Source of the DNA: Paenibacillus glacialis
GTDB lineage: Bacteria; Bacillota; Bacilli; Paenibacillales; Paenibacillaceae
Assembly (NCBI RefSeq): GCF_001637205.1
Contig: NZ_LVJH01000003.1
Span: 278,091 to 342,090, forward strand
Direction: 5' to 3'
Length of the DNA stretch: 64,000 bases
Below the pieces are notes generated by a model. That model was not told the DNA's origin, searched no databases, and was given only the letters and a program-made list of their open reading frames with translations. Positions 8,437 through 18,400 of the stretch are shown here, in pieces. A program made the position numbers and the translations under genes. How positions within the stretch are numbered: position 1 is the first letter of the stretch; the number at the start of each line of letters is the position of its first letter.

Positions 8437-9426
8437 TTAACCGGTTTTACTTGGATCAAACTCAACAACGCCATTTAAAATGTTATTTATTTGCCTCATG
8501 ACCTCAGGATCTAGGCAGACACCTGCAGCTTTTACGTTTTCCTCTACCTGCTCGGGCTTTGAGGCGCCAATAATAGCTGAGGACACATGTGGGTTTTGCA
8601 GAACCCACGCTACCGCAAGCTGTGGCAGCGTCAAACCGCATTCCTTAGCGATCGGCTGGATTCGTTCTACTGCCTGAAGGACTTCTTGATGTAACCACTG
8701 TCCGGCCAAACGTTTGAAGAATCCCGAACCTGCTGTCGTAGAAGCTCGGGAGCCCTCTGGTATCGGCTTGTCTGGTGCATATTTACCGGAAAGAGTACCC
8801 TGCGCCAGTGGTGACCAGACAACCTGCCCAATTCCTTCACGCTCACAAGCGGGAATAACTTCGGCTTCAATAATACGCCACAGCATGGAATATTGGGGTT
8901 GACTGGCCACAAAGGGAACTTTCATTTCCCTCGCCAAAGTTGCTCCAAGCTTTATCTGTTCTGCTGTCCACTCACTTACCCCTATATACAGAACTTTTCC
9001 CTGCCGAACCAAATCGGAAAATGCCAAAAAGGTTTCTTCAAGTGATACGGTCGCATCAAATCGGTGTGCATAATAAACATCAATATAATCCGTTTGCAAT
9101 CTTCGAAGCGAAGCATTGCAGGCCTCCATGATATGTTTACGGGACAGCCCTCTATCGTTATGTCCAGGACCGGTTGGATGGAAGACCTTCGTGTACAATT
9201 CAATACTTTCACGACGTATCCCCTTTAAAGACTCACCTAGAACAGATTCCGCCCTCGTCTCCGAATAAGCATCAGCTGTATCGAATGTTGTAATCCCGGA
9301 GTCAAGTGCAGCATGTACACAAGCTTGTGCTGTTGCTTCATCCACTTGTGCACCGTGGGTTATCCAGTTACCCAATGCTATCTCGCTTACCAATAAGCCG
9401 CTTTTGCCAAGTTTCCGATATTTCAT
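8437..9426 (-). CDS. Aldo/keto reductase
   Basis: 329-residue NADPH-dependent oxidoreductase with a TIM-barrel fold, related to the voltage-gated potassium channel beta-subunit/YghZ group. The catalytic tetrad is visible: Asp49 (TFDTADAY), Tyr54, Lys80 (ELYTKVF) and His121 (YYAHRFD). The C-terminal SSAIIGASKPEQVEENV is the usual cofactor-binding block. The start at 9426 (MKYRKLGKSG) has GGGAGG at the right distance; the longer in-frame start at 9444 is inside that signal. The substrate is unknown. A small palindrome upstream may be its operator. Confidence 0.92.
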   Translation of the reverse strand: MKYRKLGKSGLLVSEIALGNWITHGAQVDEATAQACVHAALDSGITTFDTADAYSETRAESVLGESLKGIRRESIELYTKVFHPTGPGHNDRGLSRKHIMEACNASLRRLQTDYIDVYYAHRFDATVSLEETFLAFSDLVRQGKVLYIGVSEWTAEQIKLGATLAREMKVPFVASQPQYSMLWRIIEAEVIPACEREGIGQVVWSPLAQGTLSGKYAPDKPIPEGSRASTTAGSGFFKRLAGQWLHQEVLQAVERIQPIAKECGLTLPQLAVAWVLQNPHVSSAIIGASKPEQVEENVKAAGVCLDPEVMRQINNILNGVVEFDPSKTG

Positions 9427-9739
9427 TTTAATTCCTCCCTTCAATATAAATCTGATTATAACAAGTGTTATTTAATATTAAAAATATATAATACACACCT
9501 TATTAATTCGAAAAATGTATTATTTTAATATGTGATTGCCTTCCCTCCTTTTAAAGAGTCCTAAGAGATTCCTTGTGTAACGGTAAGTTTATATGAGGTG
9601 TAGGTCAGACACGTAAATACATTCTTTCAATTAACTAATTTGCGCTTACGTAGTTTTAAGGTTCGTGTAAGGTTTAAATTAAAAGGGTGTAAGATGGGTA
9701 AATTATAATTGCTTTAATAGGAGTTAACAGGAGGCAATT
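9427..9739. other. Divergent promoter region
   Basis: AT-rich 313-base region between the aldo/keto reductase and the ABC transporter operon, which are transcribed away from each other. Apart from the palindrome at 9458-9471 no clear site was recognised; a BceR/YxdJ-type operator is expected near 9600-9700 but I could not identify it. Confidence 0.45.
9458..9471. promoter_or_regulatory. Possible operator palindrome
   Basis: ATAACA-AG-TGTTAT is a perfect 6-base inverted repeat with a 2-base spacer, about 30 bases upstream of the aldo/keto reductase start. Its position suits a repressor site. The cognate regulator is unknown. Confidence 0.35.
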
Positions 9740-10507
9740 ATGAAACCCATATTAAAAGCTATAAATGTGCAAAAAGTATTTGGTGTCAAAGGTAACGTAT
9801 ATAAAGCGTTGGAAGATATTAATTTAGAGATACAAGAAGGTGAATTTGTTGGGATCATGGGTCCATCAGGTGCCGGCAAATCAACACTGCTCAATATATT
9901 ATCAACCATTGATATGCCATCATCAGGCGATATTATTATCGATGACCAGAATATTATCCAAATGACAGAGGAACAATTATCCGACTTCCGCCGCAATAAG
10001 CTAGGATTTATTTTTCAAGATTACAACTTACTTGATACGTTAACGGTCAAAGAAAACATTGTACTGCCACTTGCCCTGTCAAAGGTGCCTGCAAAGGAAA
10101 TCGAACAACGCGTCAATGTAGTGGCTGATACATTTGGGATTGGGGAAATTCTAGATAAATATCCCTACCATATATCCGGTGGTCAAAAACAGCGAACAGC
10201 AGCTTCTCGAGCGATTATTGCAAATCCGAGCTTAATTCTGGCTGATGAGCCAACAGGTGCACTAGACTCGAAATCTGCTACAGATTTACTCGAAAGCTTA
10301 AGCTCATTAAACGAAAAAAACAAATCAACCATTATGATGGTTACTCACGATGTATATGCAGCTAGCTTCGCTAAGAGAGTTTTATTTATAAAAGATGGTC
10401 AGATTTTTACGGAAATTCATAAAGGACAGATGCCGCGCAAGGAGTTCTTTCGCAGAATATTAGATATTCTCGCTTCCCTCGGAGGTGGAGATCATGACGC
10501 TATTTAG
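9740..10507 (+). CDS. BceA/YxdL-type ABC transporter ATPase
   Basis: 255-residue ATPase of the peptide-antibiotic (Bce) exporter family. Walker A GPSGAGKST at residues 41-49, Q-loop GFIFQDYNLL, ABC signature SGGQKQRTAASRA, Walker B LILADEPTGALD and the H-loop MMVTHD are all intact. The Shine-Dalgarno is AGGAGG. The permease gene begins 14 bases before this gene ends. Established knowledge: these transporters remove or sense cell-wall-active peptides together with a dedicated kinase-regulator pair, which is present downstream. Confidence 0.93.
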   Translation: MKPILKAINVQKVFGVKGNVYKALEDINLEIQEGEFVGIMGPSGAGKSTLLNILSTIDMPSSGDIIIDDQNIIQMTEEQLSDFRRNKLGFIFQDYNLLDTLTVKENIVLPLALSKVPAKEIEQRVNVVADTFGIGEILDKYPYHISGGQKQRTAASRAIIANPSLILADEPTGALDSKSATDLLESLSSLNEKNKSTIMMVTHDVYAASFAKRVLFIKDGQIFTEIHKGQMPRKEFFRRILDILASLGGGDHDAI

Positions 10508-12425
10508 CATTGCAAGAAAAACGATTAGGCAAAATTTTAGCAACTATTTTCTCTATTTTGCATCGATGATATTTAGCATTGTGATTTACTTTGTATTCGT
10601 GTCATTAAAGTACGATCAGACGATTCAGGCTACTTCTGACACATCACCTAAAATCAACTCCGTATTTAGCGGGGCGGCAGTCGTTTTAATTATTTTCGTA
10701 GCTGTTTTTATTTGGTATTCCAACTCCTTCTTTACACGCAAACGTAAAAAAGAAGTGGGACTGTACTCACTACTTGGTGTACGCAAGAAGCAAATAGGTC
10801 GCATGCTCTTTTATGAAAACTTCATCATGGGAGTTCTGGCCCTTATTGTCGGAATTCTGTTGGGTTCGGTCTTGTCGAAGTTTTTTGTGACGATTCTAAT
10901 GAAGATCATGGGGTATAATGCCATTGTGAATTTCACCATTTCTCTAGAAGCGATCATAAATACGATTATTGTGTTTACGATCATTACGCTTATTACATCG
11001 TTTCATGGCTACCGATTAATTTATCGTTTTAAATTAATTGAACTATTTCAGGCAGATAAAGAAGGTGAACAAGAACCGAAAACTTCTTTTATCATAGCCT
11101 TGCTATCCGTTGTACTCATCGGAATCGGTTATTGGCTCGCGTTACAGAACATGCTAGATTCAGCGATATGGCGGAAAATAGGGTTCCTAGTTACGCCGCT
11201 CATCATAATAATTACCGTGATACTAGGTACGTATCTCTTATTTAGTAGTTTAACTGTGTATTTATTAAAGGTATCAAGAAAGAACAAAAAGAAATATTGG
11301 AACGGAATTAACTTAATCGGGACATCTCAGCTTTTATTTAGAATTAAAGGTAATGCACGTACACTGACCATTATCGCAGTGCTTAGTGCAACGACATTAA
11401 CAGCTGTTGGAGCAGCCTATAGTTTGTATTACAACAACAGAAGTAATGTGGAAACGGCTGACCCGAGTAGCATCAGCTTTATTGCGGAAGACAACAACAT
11501 AGCTGAACAAGTAAATGCCATGATTACAAACAGTAAAGATCATGACCTTATCTACCATGAGACGATTTCCACCCTTCAAGTAGATGCAGACGTAACCAAT
11601 CTAAATAGTAAGTTCTATAGTGATGAAATGATCTATACCGTGGTTTCAAACCGTGATTTCAATACAATAGCTAAAGTGCAAGGAAGAAATGATGTGCTTT
11701 CACTACAAGCAAATGAAGCAGCTGTTTTAGATGCCATGTACTCAGAACAGATGTCGCCTGAATATGTCGGTTCAACGATTTCTTTAAAGGTAAATGATCG
11801 CCAAGAGAATGTTACATTTAGCAATTTGAAGAAGTATAGTATTTTCAATTATCGCACTGCGGGTACTACGGTTGTTGTCAGTGATAAGTTATTTGCCGGT
11901 TTAGCAAAAGAAATCAAACGAGAAGATATGCATTTGTATAAAATCACAAATGAAGATGATGCTGAGCAGTTAACAAAGGATGTTCGAACGATCATGCCAG
12001 ATGAAGCAAGGTTTTCTAGTTTCTATGCGGATTATGCTGCGGGCCTAGAATCATCAGGATTAATGATTTTTATGGGCGGATTCTTAGGGTTAGTATTCCT
12101 TACAGCAACAGGAAGCATCATCTATTTCAAACAATTAACAGAAGCGAACTCTGACAAAGAGCGTTATGAAATTTTGCATAAAATCGGTGTGAATAAAAAG
12201 GAAATACGATTAGTTATTGCCAAACAAATGGTATTCATCTTTGGTTTACCTTTGATTGCAGGAATAGCCCATTGTGCTGTGGCATTAACGGCTTTATCGA
12301 GATTATTACAAATCAGCTTAGTTGTACCAGTGATGATCTGTATGGGCGTATACACATGTATTTACATCGCTTATTACTTCTTGACAGTCAATGCTTACTA
12401 CAAGACAGTGACGAAAACAAAATAA
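10494..12425 (+). CDS. BceB/YxdM-type FtsX-domain permease
   Basis: 643-residue membrane subunit partnering the preceding ATPase. N-terminal MTLFSIARKTIRQNFSNYF, about ten transmembrane segments arranged as FtsX-like bundles, and a roughly 200-residue extracellular domain (about residues 310-510) match BceB-type permeases. The ATG at 10494 follows GGAGGTGG; an in-frame ATG three codons upstream is too close to it. The start overlaps the ATPase gene by 14 bases, indicating translational coupling. The YxdLM subtype is favoured because a YxeA gene follows. Confidence 0.92.
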   Translation: MTLFSIARKTIRQNFSNYFLYFASMIFSIVIYFVFVSLKYDQTIQATSDTSPKINSVFSGAAVVLIIFVAVFIWYSNSFFTRKRKKEVGLYSLLGVRKKQIGRMLFYENFIMGVLALIVGILLGSVLSKFFVTILMKIMGYNAIVNFTISLEAIINTIIVFTIITLITSFHGYRLIYRFKLIELFQADKEGEQEPKTSFIIALLSVVLIGIGYWLALQNMLDSAIWRKIGFLVTPLIIIITVILGTYLLFSSLTVYLLKVSRKNKKKYWNGINLIGTSQLLFRIKGNARTLTIIAVLSATTLTAVGAAYSLYYNNRSNVETADPSSISFIAEDNNIAEQVNAMITNSKDHDLIYHETISTLQVDADVTNLNSKFYSDEMIYTVVSNRDFNTIAKVQGRNDVLSLQANEAAVLDAMYSEQMSPEYVGSTISLKVNDRQENVTFSNLKKYSIFNYRTAGTTVVVSDKLFAGLAKEIKREDMHLYKITNEDDAEQLTKDVRTIMPDEARFSSFYADYAAGLESSGLMIFMGGFLGLVFLTATGSIIYFKQLTEANSDKERYEILHKIGVNKKEIRLVIAKQMVFIFGLPLIAGIAHCAVALTALSRLLQISLVVPVMICMGVYTCIYIAYYFLTVNAYYKTVTKTK

Positions 12426-12447
12426 AGGATAGTAAAGGGGAAAAATA

Positions 12448-12804
12448 ATGAAAAAGTTAATCATATTTGTATCCGTAATACTTGTGATGGTAGTTGGGGC
12501 TTTCTTTTTTTTGCAAAATGTTAATATAAACAGAATAGGTACAGACAATTATTATGTTCAAATTAAAGGGATGGGTGAGAAAATAGAAAGTAAATCAAGT
12601 AGTGGGGAGAAATTCGTAACTTATGAATACACCTTACCCGCCTTTAATGAAGATGGGCAAGAAAAAACGTTTACTTTTACAAGTAACAAGCAACTTCGTG
12701 AGGAAGCCTATTTAAATTTGTTTGTGAAAGACGAAAAAGTGAAGTCCTATAAAGAAGTTAAAATAGAAGATATTTCTAATGAGGCTAAGGAAAAGCTAAA
12801 ATGA
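12448..12804 (+). CDS. YxeA family protein
   Basis: 118-residue exported or membrane-anchored protein: an N-terminal hydrophobic helix (residues 4-24) then a beta-rich domain with YYVQIKGMGEKIE and YEYTLPAFNEDGQEK, typical of the YxeA (DUF1093) family. In Bacillus subtilis yxeA closes the yxdJKLM operon, which responds to cationic peptides, and the same order transporter-YxeA is seen here. Its biochemical role is unknown. The gene's stop overlaps the start of the broken DUF418 gene by 4 bases (ATGA). Confidence 0.85.
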   Translation: MKKLIIFVSVILVMVVGAFFFLQNVNINRIGTDNYYVQIKGMGEKIESKSSSGEKFVTYEYTLPAFNEDGQEKTFTFTSNKQLREEAYLNLFVKDEKVKSYKEVKIEDISNEAKEKLK

Positions 12805-13089
12805 ATCCATCCATATCTCAAAAACAAAGAATTGTTTCATTAGATATTATTCGTGGTCTCGCATTATTCGGCATCATGTTTATCAATGTAAAGGGATATA
12901 TGCTCATCATGGAAGGAACATTAATACCTGAATACAGTGGTGTTAATACAAATGATTTATAGTACTGTGTGGTTTAAATTCTTTAAGATGGGACCATTAG
13001 AGAGAGTATGGCGGTTTATGACATATGGGAAAAATGGAAGAGTTAGAAAAATGAAAAATGAAGTTCACTCTATAGCGAAGCATAATTAA
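12801..13089 (+). pseudogene. DUF418 membrane protein gene with a large internal deletion
   Basis: The N-terminal part (53 codons, ending at a TAG at 12960-12962) starts MNPSISQKQRIVSLDIIRGL, the usual DUF418 beginning. In the next frame directly after it comes FKMGPLERVWRFMTYGKNGR, the usual DUF418 C-terminus, ending at 13089. About 300 central codons that form the membrane domain are missing. The pair of ends therefore mark one gene that suffered an internal deletion. It is coupled to yxeA, so the intact ancestor was the fourth gene of this transporter operon. Confidence 0.82.
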
Positions 13090-13097
13090 AAGTGAAG

Positions 13098-13135
13098 GAC
13101 TTAGTTATCCCGATTTAAGGTAACTAAGTCTTTTT
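13098..13135 (+). terminator. Strong terminator closing the transporter operon
   Basis: GACTTAGTTA (13098-13107) pairs perfectly with TAACTAAGTC (13121-13130), followed by TTTTT. It separates the transporter genes from the two-component genes. Confidence 0.88.
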
Positions 13136-13248
13136 CATTATGAAACAACATCTAAAACGTGCTGTCATTTCGAGTATTATTGTTTAAACTGGCGTACCTA
13201 TGCTATATACTTACTAACACAGAGGAATTTGGGCGAAGGAGTCATGAT

Positions 13249-13959
13249 ATGTCACAAAAAAATACGAAGGTTTTAATTATAGATGATGAAGAAGACATCC
13301 TAAGAATTTTGAAAACAGTGTTAACAAAAGAAGGAATAGATCATATCTATACTTCGACAACAGTGAGTGACGGATTTATGCAGTTCCAGGAAAAAAAGCC
13401 TGACATTGTTTTGCTGGATATTATGCTACCCGATGGAGAAGGTTATGACGTTTGTAAACAAATAAGAAGTATTTCTAACGTGCCCATTTTGTTCTTATCC
13501 GCAAAAACAGAGGAAATTGACAAAATTTTAGGATTTGCTATTGGTGGTGATGACTATATTGTAAAGCCGTTTAGCCCCAAAGAAGTGGCTTATCGTGTAA
13601 AAGCACAATTACGTAGAGCTGATTATATCCAGGCTGATAAGGAAGAAGACACTCTATTGAAAGCAGGTCCCTTCGAATTAAATGAACAAAGAGCAGAATT
13701 AAAAAAGAATGGTGAAAACATTGAACTAAGGCCAAAAGAACTTGGCTTGATATCGTATCTTCTTAAGAACGCGAATCGAATTATTAGTAAAGAAAGCCTC
13801 TGCGACCATGTGTGGGGGGAAGATTTTATAGGCTTTGATAATACGGTTATGGTACACATTCGGAGGTTAAGGGAGAAAATTGAGGAACAACCTTCAAACC
13901 CCCAATATCTAATTACAGTAAAAGGCTTGGGATATAAACTTGTTATAAGGGACGAATAA
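13249..13959 (+). CDS. OmpR-family response regulator (YxdJ/BceR-like)
   Basis: 236 residues. The receiver domain has the acidic pocket Asp12-Asp13, phospho-acceptor Asp57 (IVLLDIMLP) and Lys in DYIVKPF; the C-terminal winged helix ends with FDNTVMVHIRRLREKI and LITVKGLGYKLV. The start at 13249 (MSQKNTKVLIIDDEED) has AAGGAG eight bases upstream; the in-frame upstream extension encodes no family sequence. It lies 3 bases before the kinase gene and next to the transporter it most likely controls. Confidence 0.92.
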   Translation: MSQKNTKVLIIDDEEDILRILKTVLTKEGIDHIYTSTTVSDGFMQFQEKKPDIVLLDIMLPDGEGYDVCKQIRSISNVPILFLSAKTEEIDKILGFAIGGDDYIVKPFSPKEVAYRVKAQLRRADYIQADKEEDTLLKAGPFELNEQRAELKKNGENIELRPKELGLISYLLKNANRIISKESLCDHVWGEDFIGFDNTVMVHIRRLREKIEEQPSNPQYLITVKGLGYKLVIRDE

Positions 13960-13962
13960 TCC

Positions 13963-15396
13963 ATGAAATGGTGGTTAACTGGAAGATATTTATTATCGGT
14001 TGTGTTGGTAGTCATACTAGTACTTATTATTAATATTGTGATTGTAGTGGGTTTGCTCATCGCCCAGGCTGTATCTCAGAAGCCTATTTTTCATACCACA
14101 GAGATATCTGCGGAAGACTTTACGACAGGATTCCGTGATTATATAGCGATGGCTAATAATCAGGTGACAATCAGTGAAAAAGGAAAAAAAGAGCTTGAAG
14201 CCAAAAAGGCCTGGATACAAATATTAGACGAAAATGGCAAGCAAATATACGGCTATAGATTGCCAGAAGAGGTAAAGAAGAAATATACGCCATTAGAAGC
14301 GATTCAAATGTACAAATATAAGGAAGTTGATGGACAAACCACTGTTTTTGTTAGTGGAAAAGAAATGAATAAAAAATACTACAGTTTTTTTATTGGTCTT
14401 GAAGATCCTAATATCGGTAAATATGTCTTGTCATATGATTACCGGGACATCTTCCATATGTTCAAAGTAGGCAGCCTCATTTTTATAATTATTGATGGAT
14501 TTATTGCTTTATTGATCGGATATTTATTCAGTAAAAGGCTTACCAAGCCATTAAACTCATTAATTGATGGGATCAAAAGGTTGGCAAATAAAGAATACAA
14601 CATAAATTATGAACCTAAAGGAATCTACAAAGAAGTTTTTTACAATGTTAATTATTTGTCAAATGAGCTAAGAGTGAACGAAAATGAGCGAAAAAAACTG
14701 GATAAAATGAAGGAAGAGTGGATTTCGAATATCTCTCATGATATTAAAACACCGTTAGCTTCCATCTTAGGTTATGCCGAAATGATGAAAGATGCAGAAT
14801 ATCAATTTTCAATAGAAGAAATGATGGAATATGCTGAAATCATTGAAAGTAAATCACTATATATGAATGAGGTTATCGAGGATTTAAACTTAACCACAAG
14901 ATTGAAAAACAAAGAATTGTCTTTAAATAATAAGACGATTAATATGGTGACTCTTCTACGGAATATGGTGATTGATATTTTGAATGACGCCAAGTATTCC
15001 GATAGACACATTGAATTTCAGTGTGATCAAGAAACGATTGCAATAGATGTTGATGAGATTCTCATTCGGAGAGCGATAAGTAATCTGATCTATAATGCGA
15101 TTGTTCATAATGATAATAATGTAAACATCGTTGTCCGTATTGAAAAGAAGGAACGGATACACATCATCATTCAAGATGATGGAAAAGGCATACAGAAAAA
15201 AGAGTTGGAAAGAATTTTTGATCGGTATTATCGGGGAACAAATACTGGGGAGTTACATAAAGGCTCCGGTCTTGGCATGGCTATTGCAAATGATGTTATT
15301 CGGGTACACGGTGGAGAAATTAAAATTAATAGTGTAGTGGGTTACGGAACAACGATTGAAATTGTATTTCCCCTAAATGAAAGTGTAAATGTCTGA
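13963..15396 (+). CDS. Sensor histidine kinase of the transporter module
   Basis: 477 residues. Two transmembrane helices (about 10-34 and 169-189) enclose an extracytoplasmic segment of about 135 residues; HAMP-like linker, then H-box ISNISHDIKTPL with His259, N-box NLIYNAIVHN, G1 DDGKGI and G2 GSGLGMAIA. The sensor region is longer than in BceS-type intramembrane kinases and resembles YxdK-like or PhoR-like kinases, so direct extracellular sensing is possible. It forms an operon with the regulator just upstream. Confidence 0.9.
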   Translation: MKWWLTGRYLLSVVLVVILVLIINIVIVVGLLIAQAVSQKPIFHTTEISAEDFTTGFRDYIAMANNQVTISEKGKKELEAKKAWIQILDENGKQIYGYRLPEEVKKKYTPLEAIQMYKYKEVDGQTTVFVSGKEMNKKYYSFFIGLEDPNIGKYVLSYDYRDIFHMFKVGSLIFIIIDGFIALLIGYLFSKRLTKPLNSLIDGIKRLANKEYNINYEPKGIYKEVFYNVNYLSNELRVNENERKKLDKMKEEWISNISHDIKTPLASILGYAEMMKDAEYQFSIEEMMEYAEIIESKSLYMNEVIEDLNLTTRLKNKELSLNNKTINMVTLLRNMVIDILNDAKYSDRHIEFQCDQETIAIDVDEILIRRAISNLIYNAIVHNDNNVNIVVRIEKKERIHIIIQDDGKGIQKKELERIFDRYYRGTNTGELHKGSGLGMAIANDVIRVHGGEIKINSVVGYGTTIEIVFPLNESVNV

Positions 15397-15597
15397 ATAA
15401 CCGAGAGTCTTCCGCAATTCGATTTGTGAAAGCTCTTTTTTTTTGTGGCCCAAATCACATGGCTTCTGAATTCGGATATTCCTCACAATATTGTTCTTTC
15501 AATATTTCATATTAACAAACAATGACTATAAGTAAATGGACCCAATCTTCCGATAAAAAAGAGTACTAAAGAAATAGAAGGTTGGAGATGAGAGCAA

Positions 15598-17661
15598 GTG
15601 GGATTAACTAAAGGTCAAGGGAACAAAAGCATCAGAAATATGTCTTTAAGAGTCAAGCTGCCGCTACTTATAAGTATGTTGGTGGCGATCGTATTAATCA
15701 GTTCTAGCTTTTCCACGTATCTGATTAGCTCTGAGTTATTGCTCAAGAAAAGTACAGATGAAGTAGTGGCCAATGCGAATCGGCTGGGTGAAGGCTTAGA
15801 TAGCTCAGTTCAATTGTTGGAGCAGACCTCGCATTTGTTTGCAGTTAATGGCACGTTTCGCAAATTACTTGTCCTAAGAAGTGAGAATGAAATGTCGGAT
15901 GACGAATTCTTCTCTAAGAATAATGAAGCGTATACGCAATCTCTTGATCTATTACGGGAAAGCTTGGAGGTGACACAAGGCATTCAATCTTTGACCGTAA
16001 CGGATACTAAGGGAATTATTGTCGCAAGTAGCACCCCAGATAGTGTCAAATCAGATCGCTCAGATCGTGGATATTTGAAAGAGGCACTAAAGGGAAATTT
16101 CAATATTAGCGAAGCGATCATATCAAGAACAACAAACACTCTAATTTCTGTGTTTACACAGCCTATTAAAGATAGTAAGGGTCAAGTTATAGGTGCCTTT
16201 CTCGTAACGGTTGACACTTCTTTTTTCGTGGAGAAATTGGATGACATCCAAATTAATAGTGAGGGAAAGATTTCTATAGTCGATCGTCAAGGCACATATA
16301 TTTATGAATCCACAGACAAGAGTCTAATTGGTAAAAAGATAGATGCGGAGAAATATTCACAAGCCATTAGTGCAAAAGCGACTAAAGGTGTTGTTACGGG
16401 GACTATTGATGAGCCGCTAAGTTATGTGCACTATACTAAAATTCCAGAGGCGGATTGGTCGGTTATTGTAGAGGATAGCTACAAGGATATTGAAAGACCT
16501 CTTGAACAGCTTCTACAATACATTATTATCGCAACATTAGTAGCGGTTATGATCGCTGTAGCTTGTGGTATATTGGTATCTCGTGCGATCACGAAACCGA
16601 TTCTTCGATTAACCGACTTATTCAAAAGGTTAGCTTCGGGGGATTTAACGGTATCAGCGGAAGGTAAGTACAATAGCGAATTCAAAGATCTAGCAGATAG
16701 CTTCAACGGCATGGTAGAGCAGAATAAAACACTCATTGGTAATATGAATGCTTCAATAGAAGTATTAACCTTTAGTACAGCGGAGCTCGAATCAAACTCT
16801 AAGCAGACATCTCGTTCCGTTAATGAGACTTCAACCACAACGATGGAGATTGCTAAGGCTATGGAGTCACAGGCTCATGACACGGAACATATGGTCGGGA
16901 AGTTCAGCCAACTAGGTGATAAGATTGTTACTATTAATCATAGAGCACAGACGGTAAAAGGCAGTACGGAAGCGATAATGGAAGTGTTCCACAGTAGTAA
17001 AGAGGTTATAGATAATCTTATGGATAACAACCGTAAGAATGAAGAAGAAGTCCACATCATCTCATCTATTACATTGAAGCTAGAGGAGAGCTCTAAGAAT
17101 ATTAGTAACATCACTGGGGCGATCTCAGCCATTGCTAAACAAACAAATCTTCTAGCCCTCAACGCTTCTATAGAAGCTGCAAGAGCAGGAGAACACGGAA
17201 AAGGTTTTGCGGTAGTGGCTACGGAGATTCGGAAATTAGCAGAGCAAAGCTCTAAACAATCCAATGAAATCTATGATATTATTCAGCAGACATTGTCGTT
17301 CGTGTCGGAGAACAACGATAGCGTGTTAGAAATTAAAGGAATTTCAGAAAAGCAGGATGAGTATGTAAATCATACGCAGTCCGCGTTTCAAACGATTGTA
17401 GAGAACGTCGTTGAAATTACAGAACAGATCAAAGAGATGGCTAATGAGATAACTTTAATGGAGCAAGACAAAAATGAGGTGTTGGATGCTACGCAGGGGT
17501 TGTCTGCTTCAGGTGAAGAAGTATCAGCATCGGTTGAGGAAGTGACAGCAACGATGTATGAGCAATCCTCAATGGTTCAGCAGCTTGCTGATATGGTAGG
17601 AACAATTGATCAGCTTAGCCTTGAATTGAAGGAAGCTGTATCAAAGTTCAAAATGAAATAA
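15598..17661 (+). CDS. Methyl-accepting chemotaxis protein with dCache-type sensor
   Basis: 687-residue transmembrane chemoreceptor. N-terminal helix (about 20-42), an extracytoplasmic double-Cache-like domain to about residue 305, second helix (307-328), HAMP (about 330-385), then the long signalling coiled coil whose tip is [20 protein letters not shown]. The start is a GTG at 15598 ([10 protein letters not shown]); GGAG at 15583-15587 is the nearest ribosome site. Such receptors feed the CheA/CheW kinase. The ligand is unknown. Confidence 0.9.
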   Translation: MGLTKGQGNKSIRNMSLRVKLPLLISMLVAIVLISSSFSTYLISSELLLKKSTDEVVANANRLGEGLDSSVQLLEQTSHLFAVNGTFRKLLVLRSENEMSDDEFFSKNNEAYTQSLDLLRESLEVTQGIQSLTVTDTKGIIVASSTPDSVKSDRSDRGYLKEALKGNFNISEAIISRTTNTLISVFTQPIKDSKGQVIGAFLVTVDTSFFVEKLDDIQINSEGKISIVDRQGTYIYESTDKSLIGKKIDAEKYSQAISAKATKGVVTGTIDEPLSYVHYTKIPEADWSVIVEDSYKDIERPLEQLLQYIIIATLVAVMIAVACGILVSRAITKPILRLTDLFKRLASGDLTVSAEGKYNSEFKDLADSFNGMVEQNKTLIGNMNASIEVLTFSTAELESNSKQTSRSVNETSTTTMEIAKAMESQAHDTEHMVGKFSQLGDKIVTINHRAQTVKGSTEAIMEVFHSSKEVIDNLMDNNRKNEEEVHIISSITLKLEESSKNISNITGAISAIAKQTNLLALNASIEAARAGEHGKGFAVVATEIRKLAEQSSKQSNEIYDIIQQTLSFVSENNDSVLEIKGISEKQDEYVNHTQSAFQTIVENVVEITEQIKEMANEITLMEQDKNEVLDATQGLSASGEEVSASVEEVTATMYEQSSMVQQLADMVGTIDQLSLELKEAVSKFKMK

Positions 17662-17702
17662 AAGACCAGGTTCCATTGCGCAAAAAATTAATATGATCAA
17701 CG

Positions 17703-17755
17703 GTCCATAATGACATTAACGATTCAGTATTTTAATGTCATGTGGGTCTTTTTCT
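17703..17755 (+). terminator. Terminator after the chemoreceptor gene
   Basis: ATGACATTAA (17710-17719) pairs with TTAATGTCAT (17732-17741), followed by GTGGGTCTTTTTCTG. A very similar element recurs at 30438-30486. The remainder of the intergenic region to 17967 is AT-rich and shows no gene. Confidence 0.75.
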
Positions 17756-17967
17756 GTTATGCGTGATCAGAGCTGAAACCCTTGATATTTCTAGATTTTT
17801 AGTTGAAAAAATAAGAAGTCGATGATAGTTATATCTAATATATGGTTATATAATATATTGATAACTGAGGCTTTCTTTAATGTAATTAGAAGATGAACTT
17901 TACTTACCAAAGAGGAAGGTAAACAAAATGCTCTTGATTATCTAAATGCGAGGTGGAGAAATCATCT

Positions 17968-18387
17968 ATGAAATTGTATGTAACCGTTAAAAGCTTGGGT
18001 AAACGTAAGAATGTACTGACCAAAATTGGAATAGAACTTCCAGTCGTTCCCACAACACTGAGGGAGCTCATTACGGAAGTGGTTAATGTTAATGTTCAGG
18101 AGTTAAAGGATAAGCAACAAAGCACTCAGCTGATACCATTCTTAACAGGAGCGGAGATCGAGGCGCGTGGAGAGAATGGAAAAGTAGGTTTCGGGTCGGT
18201 GTATAACGAACAGAGTCCTGATGTCGCGAAGGCAGTAGAGACGGCATTATTAGCTTTTGAAGATGGGTTATACAAAGTATTTATTCGAGAAGAAGAGAAT
18301 AGTCTTTTGGAAGCACCACTTAAGCTTATGGAAGAAGATGAGATTGTATTTATCAGGTTCACAATGCTGGCTGGAAGCTTATGGTGA
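17968..18387 (+). CDS. Hypothetical protein upstream of DUF4132
   Basis: 139-residue soluble acidic protein beginning MKLYVTVKSLGKRKNVLTK. No signal peptide or membrane helix. A C-terminal segment PLKLMEEDEIVFIRFTMLAG is typical of small companion proteins found before some DUF4132 genes, but I do not recognise a named domain. The ATG at 17968 follows GAGGTGG; a GTG five codons upstream (17953) overlaps that signal. Only 13 bases separate it from the giant gene, so the two are almost certainly co-transcribed and may form a complex. Confidence 0.7.
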   Translation: MKLYVTVKSLGKRKNVLTKIGIELPVVPTTLRELITEVVNVNVQELKDKQQSTQLIPFLTGAEIEARGENGKVGFGSVYNEQSPDVAKAVETALLAFEDGLYKVFIREEENSLLEAPLKLMEEDEIVFIRFTMLAGSLW

Positions 18388-18400
18388 AAGGGGACAATTA

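Noticed and set aside
10494..15396. Dedicated bacitracin resistance assignment for the ABC module
   Set aside because: Bce-like, Yxd-like and Psd-like modules are hard to tell apart by sequence; YxeA favours Yxd-like but the substrate cannot be inferred.
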